Assembly (NCBI GenBank): GCA_903825015.1
Contig: CAIJYZ010000021.1
Coordinates: forward strand, 1 to 38,783
DNA length: 38,783 nt
DNA from: an uncultured Actinomycetes bacterium
Lineage (GTDB): Bacteria > Actinomycetota > Actinomycetes > Nanopelagicales > Nanopelagicaceae
Direction: 5' to 3'
Part shown: one piece after another, positions 12,924 through 22,926 of the stretch
How the letters are laid out: each line of letters starts with the position of its first letter
How positions within the stretch are numbered: the first letter of the stretch is position 1
The notes under the pieces: generated by a model
Told to the model about the DNA's origin: nothing
The model's database searches: none
Seen by the model: the letters and a program-made list of their open reading frames with translations, nothing else
Program-made: the position numbers and the translations under genes

Positions 12924-13526
12924 TTAAACGTCGCGACGACCTTCAAATGCTCGCCCGAGCGTAACTTCATCGGCATATTCAAGATCTCCACCCACTGGCA
13001 GACCGCTGGCAAGGCGTGAAACCTTGATTTGCAGGGGCTTAATCATGCGAGATAGATAGGTAGCCGTTGCTTCACCCTCAAGGTTTGGGTCGGTAGCCAA
13101 GATAACTTCAACTATGCCGGGATCTGCAAGTCGGGCCATGAGTTCGCGGATACGCAGCTGCTCTGGACCGATTCCATCGATAGGGCTAATCGCTCCACCT
13201 AGCACGTGATACTTACCGCGAAATTCGCGTGTGCGTTCGATTGCAATGACATCTTTGCTCTCTTCAACAACGCAGATCAATGTGTTGTCACGGCGCGGAT
13301 CACGACAGATGCGACATTCATCTTCCTCTGACACATTTCCGCACTGCACACAAAACTTTACGCGCTCTTTTACTGTGCGAATCGAATCAACTAAAGCTGC
13401 CGCTACATCACCATCTGCCTGCAAAATGTGGAAAGCAATTCGCTGAGCAGACTTTGGACCAATTCCAGGCAGACGACCCAAAGCATCAATGAGATCTTGA
13501 ATCGCACCTTCATACATACCTGACAT
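12924..13526 (-). CDS. recR: Recombination protein RecR
   Basis: [17 protein letters not shown], Cys4 motif [16 protein letters not shown], Toprim domain. Confidence 0.96.
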   Translation of the reverse strand: MSGMYEGAIQDLIDALGRLPGIGPKSAQRIAFHILQADGDVAAALVDSIRTVKERVKFCVQCGNVSEEDECRICRDPRRDNTLICVVEESKDVIAIERTREFRGKYHVLGGAISPIDGIGPEQLRIRELMARLADPGIVEVILATDPNLEGEATATYLSRMIKPLQIKVSRLASGLPVGGDLEYADEVTLGRAFEGRRDV

Positions 13527-13529
13527 AGA

Positions 13530-15239
13530 TTATTTACTCTCGATTATCTTTGCGCCAAGTTCTTGTGCAAGAAGTGCAGCGCCGGTTAATAGGGTTTTAT
13601 CAGTTGGTGCCTCTGAAGTTCGAGTCTCACGAGCCGCTGGAGTATTAGTGTCAATCGAGGGATCAACAACGCATTCAATCTTGCGGTCGATTCCAACTAC
13701 ATCAACAAATGCCTTACGTAAAATTTCATCAGATTCAGAACGAACAAACGAATCACGTGCACCAGCATTGACGATTCCAATTGTGATTGCCTTGTCATCA
13801 ACTGCCAACACTTGTGCCGACGCACTTAGCAACGACCACGTCAATCTGCGGCGCTTCTTTACATCTTCAATAACATCCGGCCACGCGCGACGCAGTGCGG
13901 CAATATCAAAATTACCCGGTACGTGCGCCGGGGCGGATTCTTTTTCTTTAACCGGCGTTGGTGCTTCCTCAACTTTAGAGCTGTTGATTTCTCCGGTCGC
14001 ATGAGCAGAGCCTGTAGTTTCTTTTGGCTCTGCGGTGCGAGCCGGTGAAGAAACAGCGGCAGAAGACATAGGAGCAATATTTTCTGCACGTTCAAGCCGC
14101 TCAATTCTTGAAAGCATGCCGGACTCTCCATTGTCACCAATCGGCAACAAGATTCGTCCGCAGATAAGTTCGAGCATTAAACGTGGCGCAGTGGCTCCAC
14201 GCATCTGAGTTAAACCCTCGGCAGCAATATCTGCAGCCCGTGAAAGATTGGCGGTACCGATGCGATTAGCTTGATTGCGCATACGTTCCATCTGATCATC
14301 AGGAATATCGCGCAAGATTGCATTACTTGCTGAATCTTTGAGTGCATCAACAATCATTAGGTCGCGAATACGTTCCAACATATCGCTTGTAAAGCGGCGT
14401 GGATCATGGCCTGATTCGATAACGCGATCAATTGTCTTAAACAAAGTTGCACCATCATGCGCAGCAATTGCATCGATCGCATCATCGAGTAAGGCGCCAT
14501 CAGTAAAACCTAATAATTGAATTGCGATTTCATAGCTAACGCCATCTTTGCCTGCACCAGCCAAAAGTTGACCAAGCACAGATAGAGCATCACGAACTGA
14601 ACCACCAGATGCGCGCACAACTAAAGGAATTACGCCTTTAGCAACACTGACGCCTTCAAGGTTACAAATCTTTTCAAGGTGCGCAGCCAAGATTCCTGGT
14701 GGCACCAAACGGAATGGATAGTGATGAGTACGTGAACGGATAGTTGCAATTAACTTATCTGGCTCAGTTGTAGCAAAGATAAAAATAACGTGGGGAGGCG
14801 GTTCTTCAACAACTTTAAGCAATGCGTTAGCCGCACCGGGTCCAAGTTGGTGTGCCTCATCAATGATGTAAATCTTGTAACGGCTTTGAACTGGTGCAAA
14901 AAAAGCTTTATCGCGAAGATCGCGCGCATCATCTACTAAACCGTGTGTGGCAGCATCTAGTTCGATTACATCTAATGAACCTGGACCGTTGGCAACTAAA
15001 TCTTTACATGATTGGCATTCACCACATGGATTTGGAGTTGGGCCATTTACGCAGTTAAGCGAGCGCGCCATAATGCGAGCGCTAGATGTTTTTCCGCAAC
15101 CACGCGGGCCACTAAATAGATATGCGTGATGTGTGCGCCCAGATTCCAACGCATTTGAAAGCGGAACGGTTACATGTTCTTGCCCGATGACATCTGCAAA
15201 AACTGAGGGACGATACTTGCGATACAAAGCTAATGACAT
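13530..15239 (-). CDS. dnaX: DNA polymerase III subunit gamma/tau
   Basis: LYRKYRPSVFADVIGQEHV, GPRGCGKTSSAR Walker A, zinc module CVNGPTPNPCGECQSC. Confidence 0.95.
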   Translation of the reverse strand: MSLALYRKYRPSVFADVIGQEHVTVPLSNALESGRTHHAYLFSGPRGCGKTSSARIMARSLNCVNGPTPNPCGECQSCKDLVANGPGSLDVIELDAATHGLVDDARDLRDKAFFAPVQSRYKIYIIDEAHQLGPGAANALLKVVEEPPPHVIFIFATTEPDKLIATIRSRTHHYPFRLVPPGILAAHLEKICNLEGVSVAKGVIPLVVRASGGSVRDALSVLGQLLAGAGKDGVSYEIAIQLLGFTDGALLDDAIDAIAAHDGATLFKTIDRVIESGHDPRRFTSDMLERIRDLMIVDALKDSASNAILRDIPDDQMERMRNQANRIGTANLSRAADIAAEGLTQMRGATAPRLMLELICGRILLPIGDNGESGMLSRIERLERAENIAPMSSAAVSSPARTAEPKETTGSAHATGEINSSKVEEAPTPVKEKESAPAHVPGNFDIAALRRAWPDVIEDVKKRRRLTWSLLSASAQVLAVDDKAITIGIVNAGARDSFVRSESDEILRKAFVDVVGIDRKIECVVDPSIDTNTPAARETRTSEAPTDKTLLTGAALLAQELGAKIIESK

Positions 15240-15562
15240 TACTCGCCCCCATTTCTAGAATTCCGTTGTTCATTTTCTACTATTTCATTTCGAAGTGCAT
15301 CTTCACGTTCACTAATCGACATAGCGCCGTTCTCTTCAATAATGAACGCTTCCATCCCTAATCGTGAACCTGGTTGGGATTGCGCGCTTACTAAATTAAA
15401 TCTACCTGGATGCATCGAGCTGGTCGTGCTAGGCAATGCACCACTTTGAGATTCCGCACTCTCGCGCTTTAGAGTTTCAACCTCTTGTGGCGACATGTGA
15501 ATCTGAGTTTTCTTGTCGCCAAGAAAATGCCTCAATATCCGACGCATTTTCCTTTTGAACAT
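15239..15562 (-). CDS. Hypothetical protein (~107 aa)
   Basis: Start at MFKRKMRRILRHFLG (cat 15560-15562); stop overlaps the dnaX ATG. The longer ORF-track start (15613) runs into ffs. Confidence 0.65.
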   Translation of the reverse strand: MFKRKMRRILRHFLGDKKTQIHMSPQEVETLKRESAESQSGALPSTTSSMHPGRFNLVSAQSQPGSRLGMEAFIIEENGAMSISEREDALRNEIVENEQRNSRNGGE

Positions 15563-15596
15563 ATTCTCTTCTCTACTCTTCGACGCGACAATTAAA

Positions 15597-15691
15597 TAGG
15601 ACCCCTCGCACACCCGCCAGAGCGGACCTACCCTTGCTGCATTCCTGCCCTGGGGGAGTTCGGTACGGTGACGCCGTACGAGGGATCTGGC
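15597..15691 (-). ncRNA. ffs: Bacterial signal recognition particle RNA (small type)
   Basis: Minus strand contains GGGCAGGAATGCAGCAAGGGTAGGTCC (SRP apical loop motif), with pairing ends AGATCCCTCG / CGAGGGGTCC. Confidence 0.92.
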
Positions 15692-15782
15692 GTAATCATA
15701 GTTACAGCCACCGATAGTTGGCCGACCTGGGGCGATTTCGCGTAGTTATTGCCAGTACTGAGCGGTATGGGGTTAACACTTT

Positions 15783-15798
15783 TGTAAAAATGTTCACT
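15783..15798 (+). promoter_or_regulatory. Possible Crp/GlxR-like operator upstream of PEPCK
   Basis: TGTAA-AAATGT-TCACT, 8/10 to TGTGA-N6-TCACA, 49 bp before the pckG start. Confidence 0.4.
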
Positions 15799-15847
15799 AT
15801 TGGTTTACACTCCCAAGACCGGCGCAGGTATTCCAAAGGAGTCATTC

Positions 15848-17641
15848 ATGGCCAATCTCGGACCTACCAATCACCTTCAACTCGTTGAATGGGTCGCTTC
15901 TGTAGCAAGCCTCACCCAGCCCGACGAGATTCACTGGTGCACTGGAACAACGCAGGAATGGGATCACATTACTTCGGCTCTCGTTGAAGCTGGCACATTT
16001 ATTAGATTAAAGAAGAAGGCTAATTCATTTTGGTGTGCCTCTGACCCATCCGATGTTGCCCGCGTAGAAGACCGCACTTTCATCTGCTCTGTAGATGAAG
16101 CTGATGCCGGTCCAACTAATAATTGGATGAATCCCGATGCTATGAAAGAGATTATGAGTGAGCTCTATCGCGGAAGCATGCGCGGTCGAACAATGTATGT
16201 CATTGCTTTCTGCATGGGCCCGCTCGATGCAAAGGTCCCAATGTTTGGCGTGCAAATAACCGATAGCCCTTATGTTGTTGCATCGATGCACATAATGAGT
16301 CGAATGGGAAGTGAAGTACTAGAAGCGATGGGCAGTGACCGGAAATTTGTTCGTGCTCTTCACTCAGTCGGTGCACCGCTACTGCCTGGTGATAAAGATG
16401 TGAAGTGGCCATGCAATGAAACTAAGTACATCACTCAATTTCCTGAAGATCGTATGATTTGGTCTTTTGGTTCTGGATATGGTGGAAATGCTCTACTTGG
16501 TAAGAAGTGTTATTCGCTTCGTATCGCCTCTGTCATGGGGCGCGATGAAGGTTGGCTTGCAGAACACATGTTGATTCTTAAAGTCACACCGCCTTCCGGC
16601 AATGCGCATTACATTGCAGCTGCATTCCCATCGGCTTGTGGTAAAACAAATCTTGCAATGCTTGAACCAACCCTTGAAGGTTGGAAGGTTGAAACTCTCG
16701 GAGATGACATCGCATGGATGCGCTTTGGAGAAGATGGTCGTTTGTATGCAGTAAACCCTGAGTACGGCTTCTTTGGGGTGGCTCCTGGTACTGGCTGGGC
16801 CACAAATGCAAATGCCATGAGAACAATTGAAAAAGGTAACTCTCTCTTTACAAATGTTGCGTTAACAGATGATGGTGATGTCTGGTGGGAAGGTATGACC
16901 GAGACTCCCCCTGCGCACTTAACTGATTGGAAGAATCGTGACTGGACTCCAGATAATGGTGAACTTTCATCTCATCCCAACTCACGTTTTTGTACCCCCG
17001 CAAAGCAATGCCCAATCATTGCGCCAGAGTGGGAAGATCCTGCCGGTGTCCCAATCTCTGCAATCTTTTTTGGTGGCCGCCGCAAAACCACAATTCCACT
17101 TGTAGTTCAATCACGAGATTGGGAGCACGGAGTCTTTATGGCTGCCACACTTTCATCGGAAACAACTGCAGCCGCAACTGGCGAGGTTGGAATTGTTCGT
17201 CGCGATCCAATGGCGATGCTTCCCTTTATCGGATATCACGTCGGTGATTACATTAACCACTGGCTTAAGATCGGTAAAAGCGCAGATGCATCTAAATTGC
17301 CAAAAATATTTTATGTCAACTGGTTTCGCCGCAGCAGTTCTGGCAAATTCTTGTGGCCGGGATTTGGTGAAAATTCTCGAGTAATTAAATGGGCAATAGA
17401 ACAAGTTGAAGGAGCAAATACTTCTGAATCAACTCCTATCGGTTTGATTCCACTGCCAGGAGCTATTGACACATCAGGTCTAGATACTTCGGCCGAAGAT
17501 ATGGCTGAAATCTCGGCGGTCAATCTCGATGAATGGCGTGCAGAGGTACCGTTGATCGAGGAGTGGTTCGCAAAGATTGGTTCAAAACTTCCTACAGAAC
17601 TACAGAGTGAATTCGCGAATCTTAAGAGTGCATTGAAGTAA
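15848..17641 (+). CDS. pckG: Phosphoenolpyruvate carboxykinase (GTP)
   Basis: [14 protein letters not shown]-loop, [28 protein letters not shown]; start MANLGPTN with SD AAAGGAG. Confidence 0.95.
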   Translation: MANLGPTNHLQLVEWVASVASLTQPDEIHWCTGTTQEWDHITSALVEAGTFIRLKKKANSFWCASDPSDVARVEDRTFICSVDEADAGPTNNWMNPDAMKEIMSELYRGSMRGRTMYVIAFCMGPLDAKVPMFGVQITDSPYVVASMHIMSRMGSEVLEAMGSDRKFVRALHSVGAPLLPGDKDVKWPCNETKYITQFPEDRMIWSFGSGYGGNALLGKKCYSLRIASVMGRDEGWLAEHMLILKVTPPSGNAHYIAAAFPSACGKTNLAMLEPTLEGWKVETLGDDIAWMRFGEDGRLYAVNPEYGFFGVAPGTGWATNANAMRTIEKGNSLFTNVALTDDGDVWWEGMTETPPAHLTDWKNRDWTPDNGELSSHPNSRFCTPAKQCPIIAPEWEDPAGVPISAIFFGGRRKTTIPLVVQSRDWEHGVFMAATLSSETTAAATGEVGIVRRDPMAMLPFIGYHVGDYINHWLKIGKSADASKLPKIFYVNWFRRSSSGKFLWPGFGENSRVIKWAIEQVEGANTSESTPIGLIPLPGAIDTSGLDTSAEDMAEISAVNLDEWRAEVPLIEEWFAKIGSKLPTELQSEFANLKSALK

Positions 17642-17664
17642 CTTAGTTAAAAGTTACGGTTGAT

Positions 17665-18882
17665 TTACTTAATCGCTGCAATCTGACGGAAGAGTTCGTC
17701 TCGAACATATTCGAGTTCACGAACTACATACTCAGTGATGTCCCCAGTCTTGAGATGTTCAGGAAGAACGTCCCATGTGTAGGTCTCAATTTCAAGGTGT
17801 GTAGATAGTGGTGTTCGCGCATGTACGCGCAGTGCATCATCTATTCCTGAGCGAGTAGTTTGAAACGGACCTAGATCCTTTAAGAAAACTGGAACATGAA
17901 AATGTGTGCGCCATTCACGTGGGCCTGGGTCATTTTCCCAAGCAGCAATGGCATCCTCTAAGTTCAAGAATCGTGTTATGACACCGTTACGAAGCTCAGT
18001 GGTTTGAGAGAGATAGATAGTGCCGGTGTACTTCTTTAACTCTTCAACAATCTCTGGAGTTACGTTATCAACACGTAGAGCAGCTGCTTCCTGGAGTTTA
18101 AAGATTGGAATTCCGGCCTGCGATAGTTGGTCAATATCGTCTGCGATATTTTCAAACTCAACTGATTGGTGACAGATATCTAGAACGACACCTAGGTATC
18201 GACGGGTGGCACCAAAGACCTCGGCTAGGGGTTGTCCTGAGTATTTAGAAATCTTCTCTGCTGCGCTCAGAGAGTAGACCTTGTCTTTAAACCACTGCAC
18301 TGTCTCAGGGATTGTTTCAAGGAAACAAAATGGCTCTGGTTCAATAGCTAGTTTTACGCGGTGACCAGTTCTCTTTTCCAGAGTCATTAAATGTGCAATG
18401 ACGCGATAAATATTCTCTTCAAATTCTGAAATGTATTCGGGTGAAATTACCTTGGGACGAAAAGCTAATGGTGCAGTTTGAATAGTTGGTTCTACTGTTA
18501 CATCAGTAACTTCGGCCAAAATATCTGAGATGTGCATCGTGTATTGAGTTCGGGCTTCCGTTGTCCAATCGGGTTCATAAACGCGCTCTTTTACGATTTC
18601 GCCCTTAAATGGACCGTAAGGAAAAGCATTTACAGTAAAGACATATAGCTCATTGTCTTGGAGGAATTTCTTTAGCCACACACGTTCCTCTGGTTTTGCT
18701 AGTAATTCTTCAACCGAAGCATTTGATAAGCGAAGTGAGACGCCCATCGGAGCGTCAGGACAAAAACGTTTTTTTACCTCTGGTACGTAAGTAACCAGAG
18801 AGTTCTTCATTTCTGGCCATGTGTCCCCTGGGTGAACCAGTGTTGAATAAGTCAGATGTCCGTAGCCGTTACCGAGATCCAC
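17665..18882 (-). CDS. EboE-like TIM-barrel (sugar phosphate isomerase/epimerase-type) protein
   Basis: GHLTYSTLVHPGDTW, LYVFTVNAFPYGPFKGEIVKERVYEPDW resemble 'metabolite traffic protein EboE'. Confidence 0.75.
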   Translation of the reverse strand: MDLGNGYGHLTYSTLVHPGDTWPEMKNSLVTYVPEVKKRFCPDAPMGVSLRLSNASVEELLAKPEERVWLKKFLQDNELYVFTVNAFPYGPFKGEIVKERVYEPDWTTEARTQYTMHISDILAEVTDVTVEPTIQTAPLAFRPKVISPEYISEFEENIYRVIAHLMTLEKRTGHRVKLAIEPEPFCFLETIPETVQWFKDKVYSLSAAEKISKYSGQPLAEVFGATRRYLGVVLDICHQSVEFENIADDIDQLSQAGIPIFKLQEAAALRVDNVTPEIVEELKKYTGTIYLSQTTELRNGVITRFLNLEDAIAAWENDPGPREWRTHFHVPVFLKDLGPFQTTRSGIDDALRVHARTPLSTHLEIETYTWDVLPEHLKTGDITEYVVRELEYVRDELFRQIAAIK

Positions 18883-18884
18883 CC

Positions 18885-20264
18885 TTATTTACCGTTGCCA
18901 ATGTGGTTGAAAGTAGATGTGTTCAGGTGTGACTGCGAATCACGAGTCGTGTTGAGGTACCCACCAGTTGTGAAATAACGCTGGCCTGCTACTAAGAGCT
19001 CTTCTGCTGGAAATTTAGTAATAACTTCACAGCCAGTAGCAGTAACAACAATCTCTTCTTCGATTCGAGCTGCTCCCCAGCCATCCTTAGCAGGCCAGTA
19101 AGTCTCTAGCGCGAAAACCATGCCTTCTTCAAGTGTTTCTGGGTGATCGATAGAAATCATTCGACTAAAGATTGGACGTTCCCAGATTGAGAGACCAACT
19201 CCATGTCCATATTGAAGTGCGAATGCTGCCTCTTCATTAGCAAAGCCAAATTCTTCAGCCTTTGGCCAAACTTTAACGATGTCAGCAGTTGTTGCCCCAG
19301 GCTTAACCAAGGCAATTGCCTTATCCATATATTCGCGGCAAATTGTGTAAGCATCACGTTGTGCAGGTGATGCGGAGCCAACTGCAAATGTTCGGTAGTA
19401 ACAGGTGCGATATCCCATGTAACTGTGCAAGATATCGAAGAAGGCTGGATCGCCCGGGCGAATAATTCGGTCAGAGAAAACATGTGGGTGTGGAGAACAA
19501 CGTTCACCAGAGATGGCGTTCACTCCTTCAACATGCTCTGAACCTAAGTCGTAAAGAGTTTTTGCAACTAGTCCGACTGCTTCATTTTCGCGAACTCCTG
19601 GGCGAAGAAACGAGTACAAATCATCGTATGCCTTATCAACCATTGAGGCTGCTGTTGTTAGAAGTGAGATTTCATCTTTAGTCTTAATGCGACGGGCAGC
19701 TAGGAAAATCTGTTGTCCATCAACTACAGGAATTCCCTTTGCTTGTAGCGCAAAGAGAACTGGAGGTTCAACGATATCGATGCCAAGTGGTTCTTTCTCT
19801 AATCCATATGCCTTAAGTACTTCATAAATCTTGTCAGCAACTTTTTCTGCTTGACCTGCACTTGGTGGAATTGCTCCACGCAAAGTTGAAATTCCTGCAC
19901 GAGATCCAATAAGTGGACCTGCATCATGATGCGGTCCGTGACCATTTGCGCTTGCATCAGTATGTGCTTGATCAAGCCAAGGTGTTTGGATGGTGTGGTG
20001 CTTGGCAGCTGAGCCGAAGTCCCAGAGAACTGGTTCTCCTCCTCGAGGCAGGATCGAGAAGCGAATCATCTTGTCCATCGCCCACGTACCAATGTGCGTG
20101 GATGTCATATAGCGGATATTGTGAAAATCAAATGTCAGGAGGGCGCCAAGGCTAGAGTTTTCCAGCTCGGCCTTAAGGCGAGCTAGGCGTTCTTTTCGAA
20201 GGCGGTCGAAATCAACGCGATTTTCCCAATCAACTGCGTTGATTCCATATGTGCTGATGGCCAT
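18885..20264 (-). CDS. M24-family metallopeptidase-like (Xaa-Pro/creatinase/DddP superfamily) enzyme, divergent metal site
   Basis: Creatinase-like N-domain (GALLTFDFHNIRYMTSTHIGTW), GHGVGLSIWERP, EEGMVFALETYW, RIEEEIVV; start MAISTYG with AGGAG SD. Confidence 0.85.
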   Translation of the reverse strand: MAISTYGINAVDWENRVDFDRLRKERLARLKAELENSSLGALLTFDFHNIRYMTSTHIGTWAMDKMIRFSILPRGGEPVLWDFGSAAKHHTIQTPWLDQAHTDASANGHGPHHDAGPLIGSRAGISTLRGAIPPSAGQAEKVADKIYEVLKAYGLEKEPLGIDIVEPPVLFALQAKGIPVVDGQQIFLAARRIKTKDEISLLTTAASMVDKAYDDLYSFLRPGVRENEAVGLVAKTLYDLGSEHVEGVNAISGERCSPHPHVFSDRIIRPGDPAFFDILHSYMGYRTCYYRTFAVGSASPAQRDAYTICREYMDKAIALVKPGATTADIVKVWPKAEEFGFANEEAAFALQYGHGVGLSIWERPIFSRMISIDHPETLEEGMVFALETYWPAKDGWGAARIEEEIVVTATGCEVITKFPAEELLVAGQRYFTTGGYLNTTRDSQSHLNTSTFNHIGNGK

Positions 20265-20328
20265 ATTGACTCCTGTGGAATAAATCCATCCCAAGCGGGG
20301 CAGATGTTCTCTACTAGTTAACACTAGG

Positions 20329-20344
20329 TGAACACCGGTGTCAA
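20329..20344. promoter_or_regulatory. Near-perfect palindrome upstream of the M24 gene (candidate operator)
   Basis: TGAACACC|GGTGTCAA (one mismatch), core ACACCGGTGT perfect; lies between XRE-cupin and M24 genes. Confidence 0.45.
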
Positions 20345-20390
20345 GGTTTTTCACACCGCCAGATACGGCGATATGAGCCTCGGAATCTAG

Positions 20391-21050
20391 TTAAGAATGG
20401 GGAACGCTGCAGCCATGTACAAACCAGATACCACGGAAAGTGCCAGAGCTGGTATTGCGGAATCGATGTGGAATTGAAGAGTCAAAACCCATTGAGTGGC
20501 CGGCTGAAAGTTGAAGGACGAGATCGCCAATCGTGAGTTCTAATTCTCCTTCAAGAGCATATCCATATTCAAAACCATTATGAAAAATCATTTCACCAGA
20601 TTTATTTGTTTCAGCACCCGGTGCATAAATAATCTCCATAAAGTTAACAGACTCTTCAGAAGTCGCCGCTAGACGTTCCCATGAAACCCCAGAGTCCATC
20701 GTAATAATGCTGCGATTATTTGGATTTACCGCGGAAATACGGGCTCTTGAGATATCCCAAACCTCTGTGGGGCGATCAAAGTTACTTCGATCCACTTCAT
20801 CTATATCCTGTGACTTAATGGATGCAGCAACAGGATCTCCTGCTGGTTCAAAAAGTACATCAACAGGAACGCTAAGAAGTTTTGCTAACGCATACAAAGT
20901 TGCAACAGATGGCTGAGATTTTCCATTTTCGATTTGTGAAACAAAAGAGGGAGAAACTTTTAACTGTCGAGCAATCTCACGAAGGGAGAGACCGGTCTTC
21001 GAGCGAATCTCTTTTAATCTTGGCCCTAGGTATGCGATTGCATCTGTCAT
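20391..21050 (-). CDS. XRE-family transcriptional regulator with C-terminal cupin domain
   Basis: HTH: LKEIRSKTGLSLREIARQLKVSPSFVSQIENGKSQPSVATLYALAKLL; cupin: GEMIFHNGFEYGYALEGELELTIGD. Start at 21050 or 21056. Confidence 0.92.
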   Translation of the reverse strand: MTDAIAYLGPRLKEIRSKTGLSLREIARQLKVSPSFVSQIENGKSQPSVATLYALAKLLSVPVDVLFEPAGDPVAASIKSQDIDEVDRSNFDRPTEVWDISRARISAVNPNNRSIITMDSGVSWERLAATSEESVNFMEIIYAPGAETNKSGEMIFHNGFEYGYALEGELELTIGDLVLQLSAGHSMGFDSSIPHRFRNTSSGTFRGIWFVHGCSVPHS

Positions 21051-21204
21051 AACCATCTCTTCCCTATTATTGCCAGAGCCCTGCGGCGCTGTAACCAGGG
21101 CAAACTTACTATCAAGTAAGCTCAAAGCCTGTATTTACTTAGTATAAAACTGTTTAGAAGGGCTGTACACCCCCCTATTTTGGAGCGTAGAGTAAGGAAC
21201 AAGC

Positions 21205-21228
21205 GTTCGGTATTAGTGAACACCGAAC
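21205..21228. promoter_or_regulatory. Inverted repeat upstream of VOC1 (candidate operator)
   Basis: GTTCGGT-N10-ACCGAAC; contains TGAACACCG, also present upstream of M24. Confidence 0.45.
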
Positions 21229-21251
21229 TTAGGTTTCGGAAGGGGTAGACA

Positions 21252-21797
21252 ATGAAGTTATCCAAAAAAATGAATTATGTGCACCACGTAGGTTTGGTTT
21301 GTACCGACCTCGACCGCTCCATCTATTTCTATCATGACATATTGGGTTTTCAATTTCAGAATGAGCCAACTGGTTGGTTCGAAGGGCCCGAGCTTGCCAA
21401 AGGCGTAGGAGTCCCGGGTGCAAAACTGCGCCAAGTCTCTTTGTGGGTTGATGCCACTACAACATTTGAATTGATTGAATACGGTAATCGGCCTGCAGAT
21501 AGTGTAAAACCGGCGCCGAATAATAATCTCGGTGCTGCGCACGTTTGTTTTCACGTCGATGATATCCATCAAACTAAAAAAGAGCTCGAAGCTCAAGGCG
21601 TGAAGTTCAACTCTGAAGTCAATGTTGTGGACTCTGGTCCATTAGCTGGATGGCGCTGGTGCTACTTCGCCGATCCAGACGGATTAGTTCTCGAACTTAT
21701 TCAATGGGATTATTACGACAAAGAACAGCATGAGGCTGCAGCTCAGGAGTATTTGAAGCTCCGTCCTGCACTTTCAACTTTGAAGCCACTTTTCTAA
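21252..21797 (+). CDS. VOC-family (glyoxalase/dioxygenase superfamily) protein 1
   Basis: VHHVGLVCTDLDRSIYFYHDILGF ... DPDGLVLELIQW; SD GGAAGGGG. Confidence 0.9.
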   Translation: MKLSKKMNYVHHVGLVCTDLDRSIYFYHDILGFQFQNEPTGWFEGPELAKGVGVPGAKLRQVSLWVDATTTFELIEYGNRPADSVKPAPNNNLGAAHVCFHVDDIHQTKKELEAQGVKFNSEVNVVDSGPLAGWRWCYFADPDGLVLELIQWDYYDKEQHEAAAQEYLKLRPALSTLKPLF

Positions 21798-21813
21798 ATT
21801 AGATAAAACGAAA

Positions 21814-21855
21814 TTAGTAAGGCCCTCTCGCAATATTTCGAGAGGGCCTTACTAA
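21814..21855. terminator. Bidirectional hairpin terminator
   Basis: 17-bp perfect stem TTAGTAAGGCCCTCTCG / CGAGAGGGCCTTACTAA with 8-nt loop, between convergent VOC1 and MDR genes. Confidence 0.85.
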
Positions 21856-21861
21856 TATTTC

Positions 21862-22926
21862 CTACTTCTTAACTTTAACTAGCACCTTCATCTGATTTCC
21901 TGTGGGATCAATAAGCACATCAAAACCCTGAGTAACAACATCATCAATTCCAATAACGCTTGAAATCATCTTTTCAATTGGATACTTTCCTGTTGCTGCA
22001 AGACGAATGATGCGTGGCCAGTCGGTAAGCAGGTAACACCATGATCCGACATAAGAAATATCTTTTTCAGAAAGTTTCATGGCATCGATAGTTGCTGGTT
22101 TAGTGTGAAGTCCAGTCTGAACAATTTTTCCACTTCTACGAACAGAGTTCATGCACCCTGTAAGTCCACCGGTACTTCCTGAAGCTTCTACAGCCATGTC
22201 AACGCCGCGACCTTCTGTAAGTTCTGCAATTGCATCGGCAAATGAAGCATCTAGCGGATTAAGAACAGGGCCCAAACCTAGAGTCTTGGCAAAGGCAGCA
22301 CGATGTGGGTTTGGTTCGGCGATGATGACTTGCGCTGCGCCAATCGCATTGGCATAAAGAGCCGAAAGTGCACCAATTGGACCGGCGCCAGTTACCAAAA
22401 TGATGTCTCCACCAGTAACACCCACGCGATCAACGCCATAAGCAGCAACGGCTGCGGGTTCTACAAGGGCTCCTGCTTGATCAGAGAGTGAATCAGGAAG
22501 TTTTGCTACTTGATACTCCTTGAGAATTGCGATTTCACCAAGGCCACCCGTAGGAGCTGAGAGGCCGGTACAAGCAAATTTTTCACATAGATGACCCCGC
22601 CCGGTACGACAAGGGATGCAACGTCCGCAAACGATTGCAGGCATAATCGCAACACGATCACCAACTTTTACATCACGAACATCTTTCCCGATTTCAATAA
22701 CACGTGCTGAAAACTCATGCCCAAGAATTTGTGGATTTGTAACACCAGTGAGTGGGTGTGGCTTGGTTGGAGTAACAATTGCACCAACAACATACTCATG
22801 TAAATCTGTACCGCAGATTCCACAATAGAGAACTTCTACTGCGACCTCATCGGCAAGCGGTGAACCTGGAGCGTCAACTTCTTCAATACGAATATCTTTC
22901 TGACCATGAAAACGTGCTGCCTTCAT
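21862..22926 (-). CDS. Zinc-dependent MDR alcohol dehydrogenase ((R,R)-butanediol dehydrogenase-like)
   Basis: MKAARFHGQKDIRIEEV, CGICGTDLHEYVVGAI...PHPLTGV, structural Cys cluster CGRCIPCRTGRGHLC. Confidence 0.85.
   Translation of the reverse strand: MKAARFHGQKDIRIEEVDAPGSPLADEVAVEVLYCGICGTDLHEYVVGAIVTPTKPHPLTGVTNPQILGHEFSARVIEIGKDVRDVKVGDRVAIMPAIVCGRCIPCRTGRGHLCEKFACTGLSAPTGGLGEIAILKEYQVAKLPDSLSDQAGALVEPAAVAAYGVDRVGVTGGDIILVTGAGPIGALSALYANAIGAAQVIIAEPNPHRAAFAKTLGLGPVLNPLDASFADAIAELTEGRGVDMAVEASGSTGGLTGCMNSVRRSGKIVQTGLHTKPATIDAMKLSEKDISYVGSWCYLLTDWPRIIRLAATGKYPIEKMISSVIGIDDVVTQGFDVLIDPTGNQMKVLVKVKK

Noticed and set aside
13910-13970. Possible programmed frameshift in dnaX (A-rich codons AAAGAAAAAGAA)
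   Set aside because: Not a proper slippery heptamer and no clear downstream structure; full-length tau-like ORF suffices.
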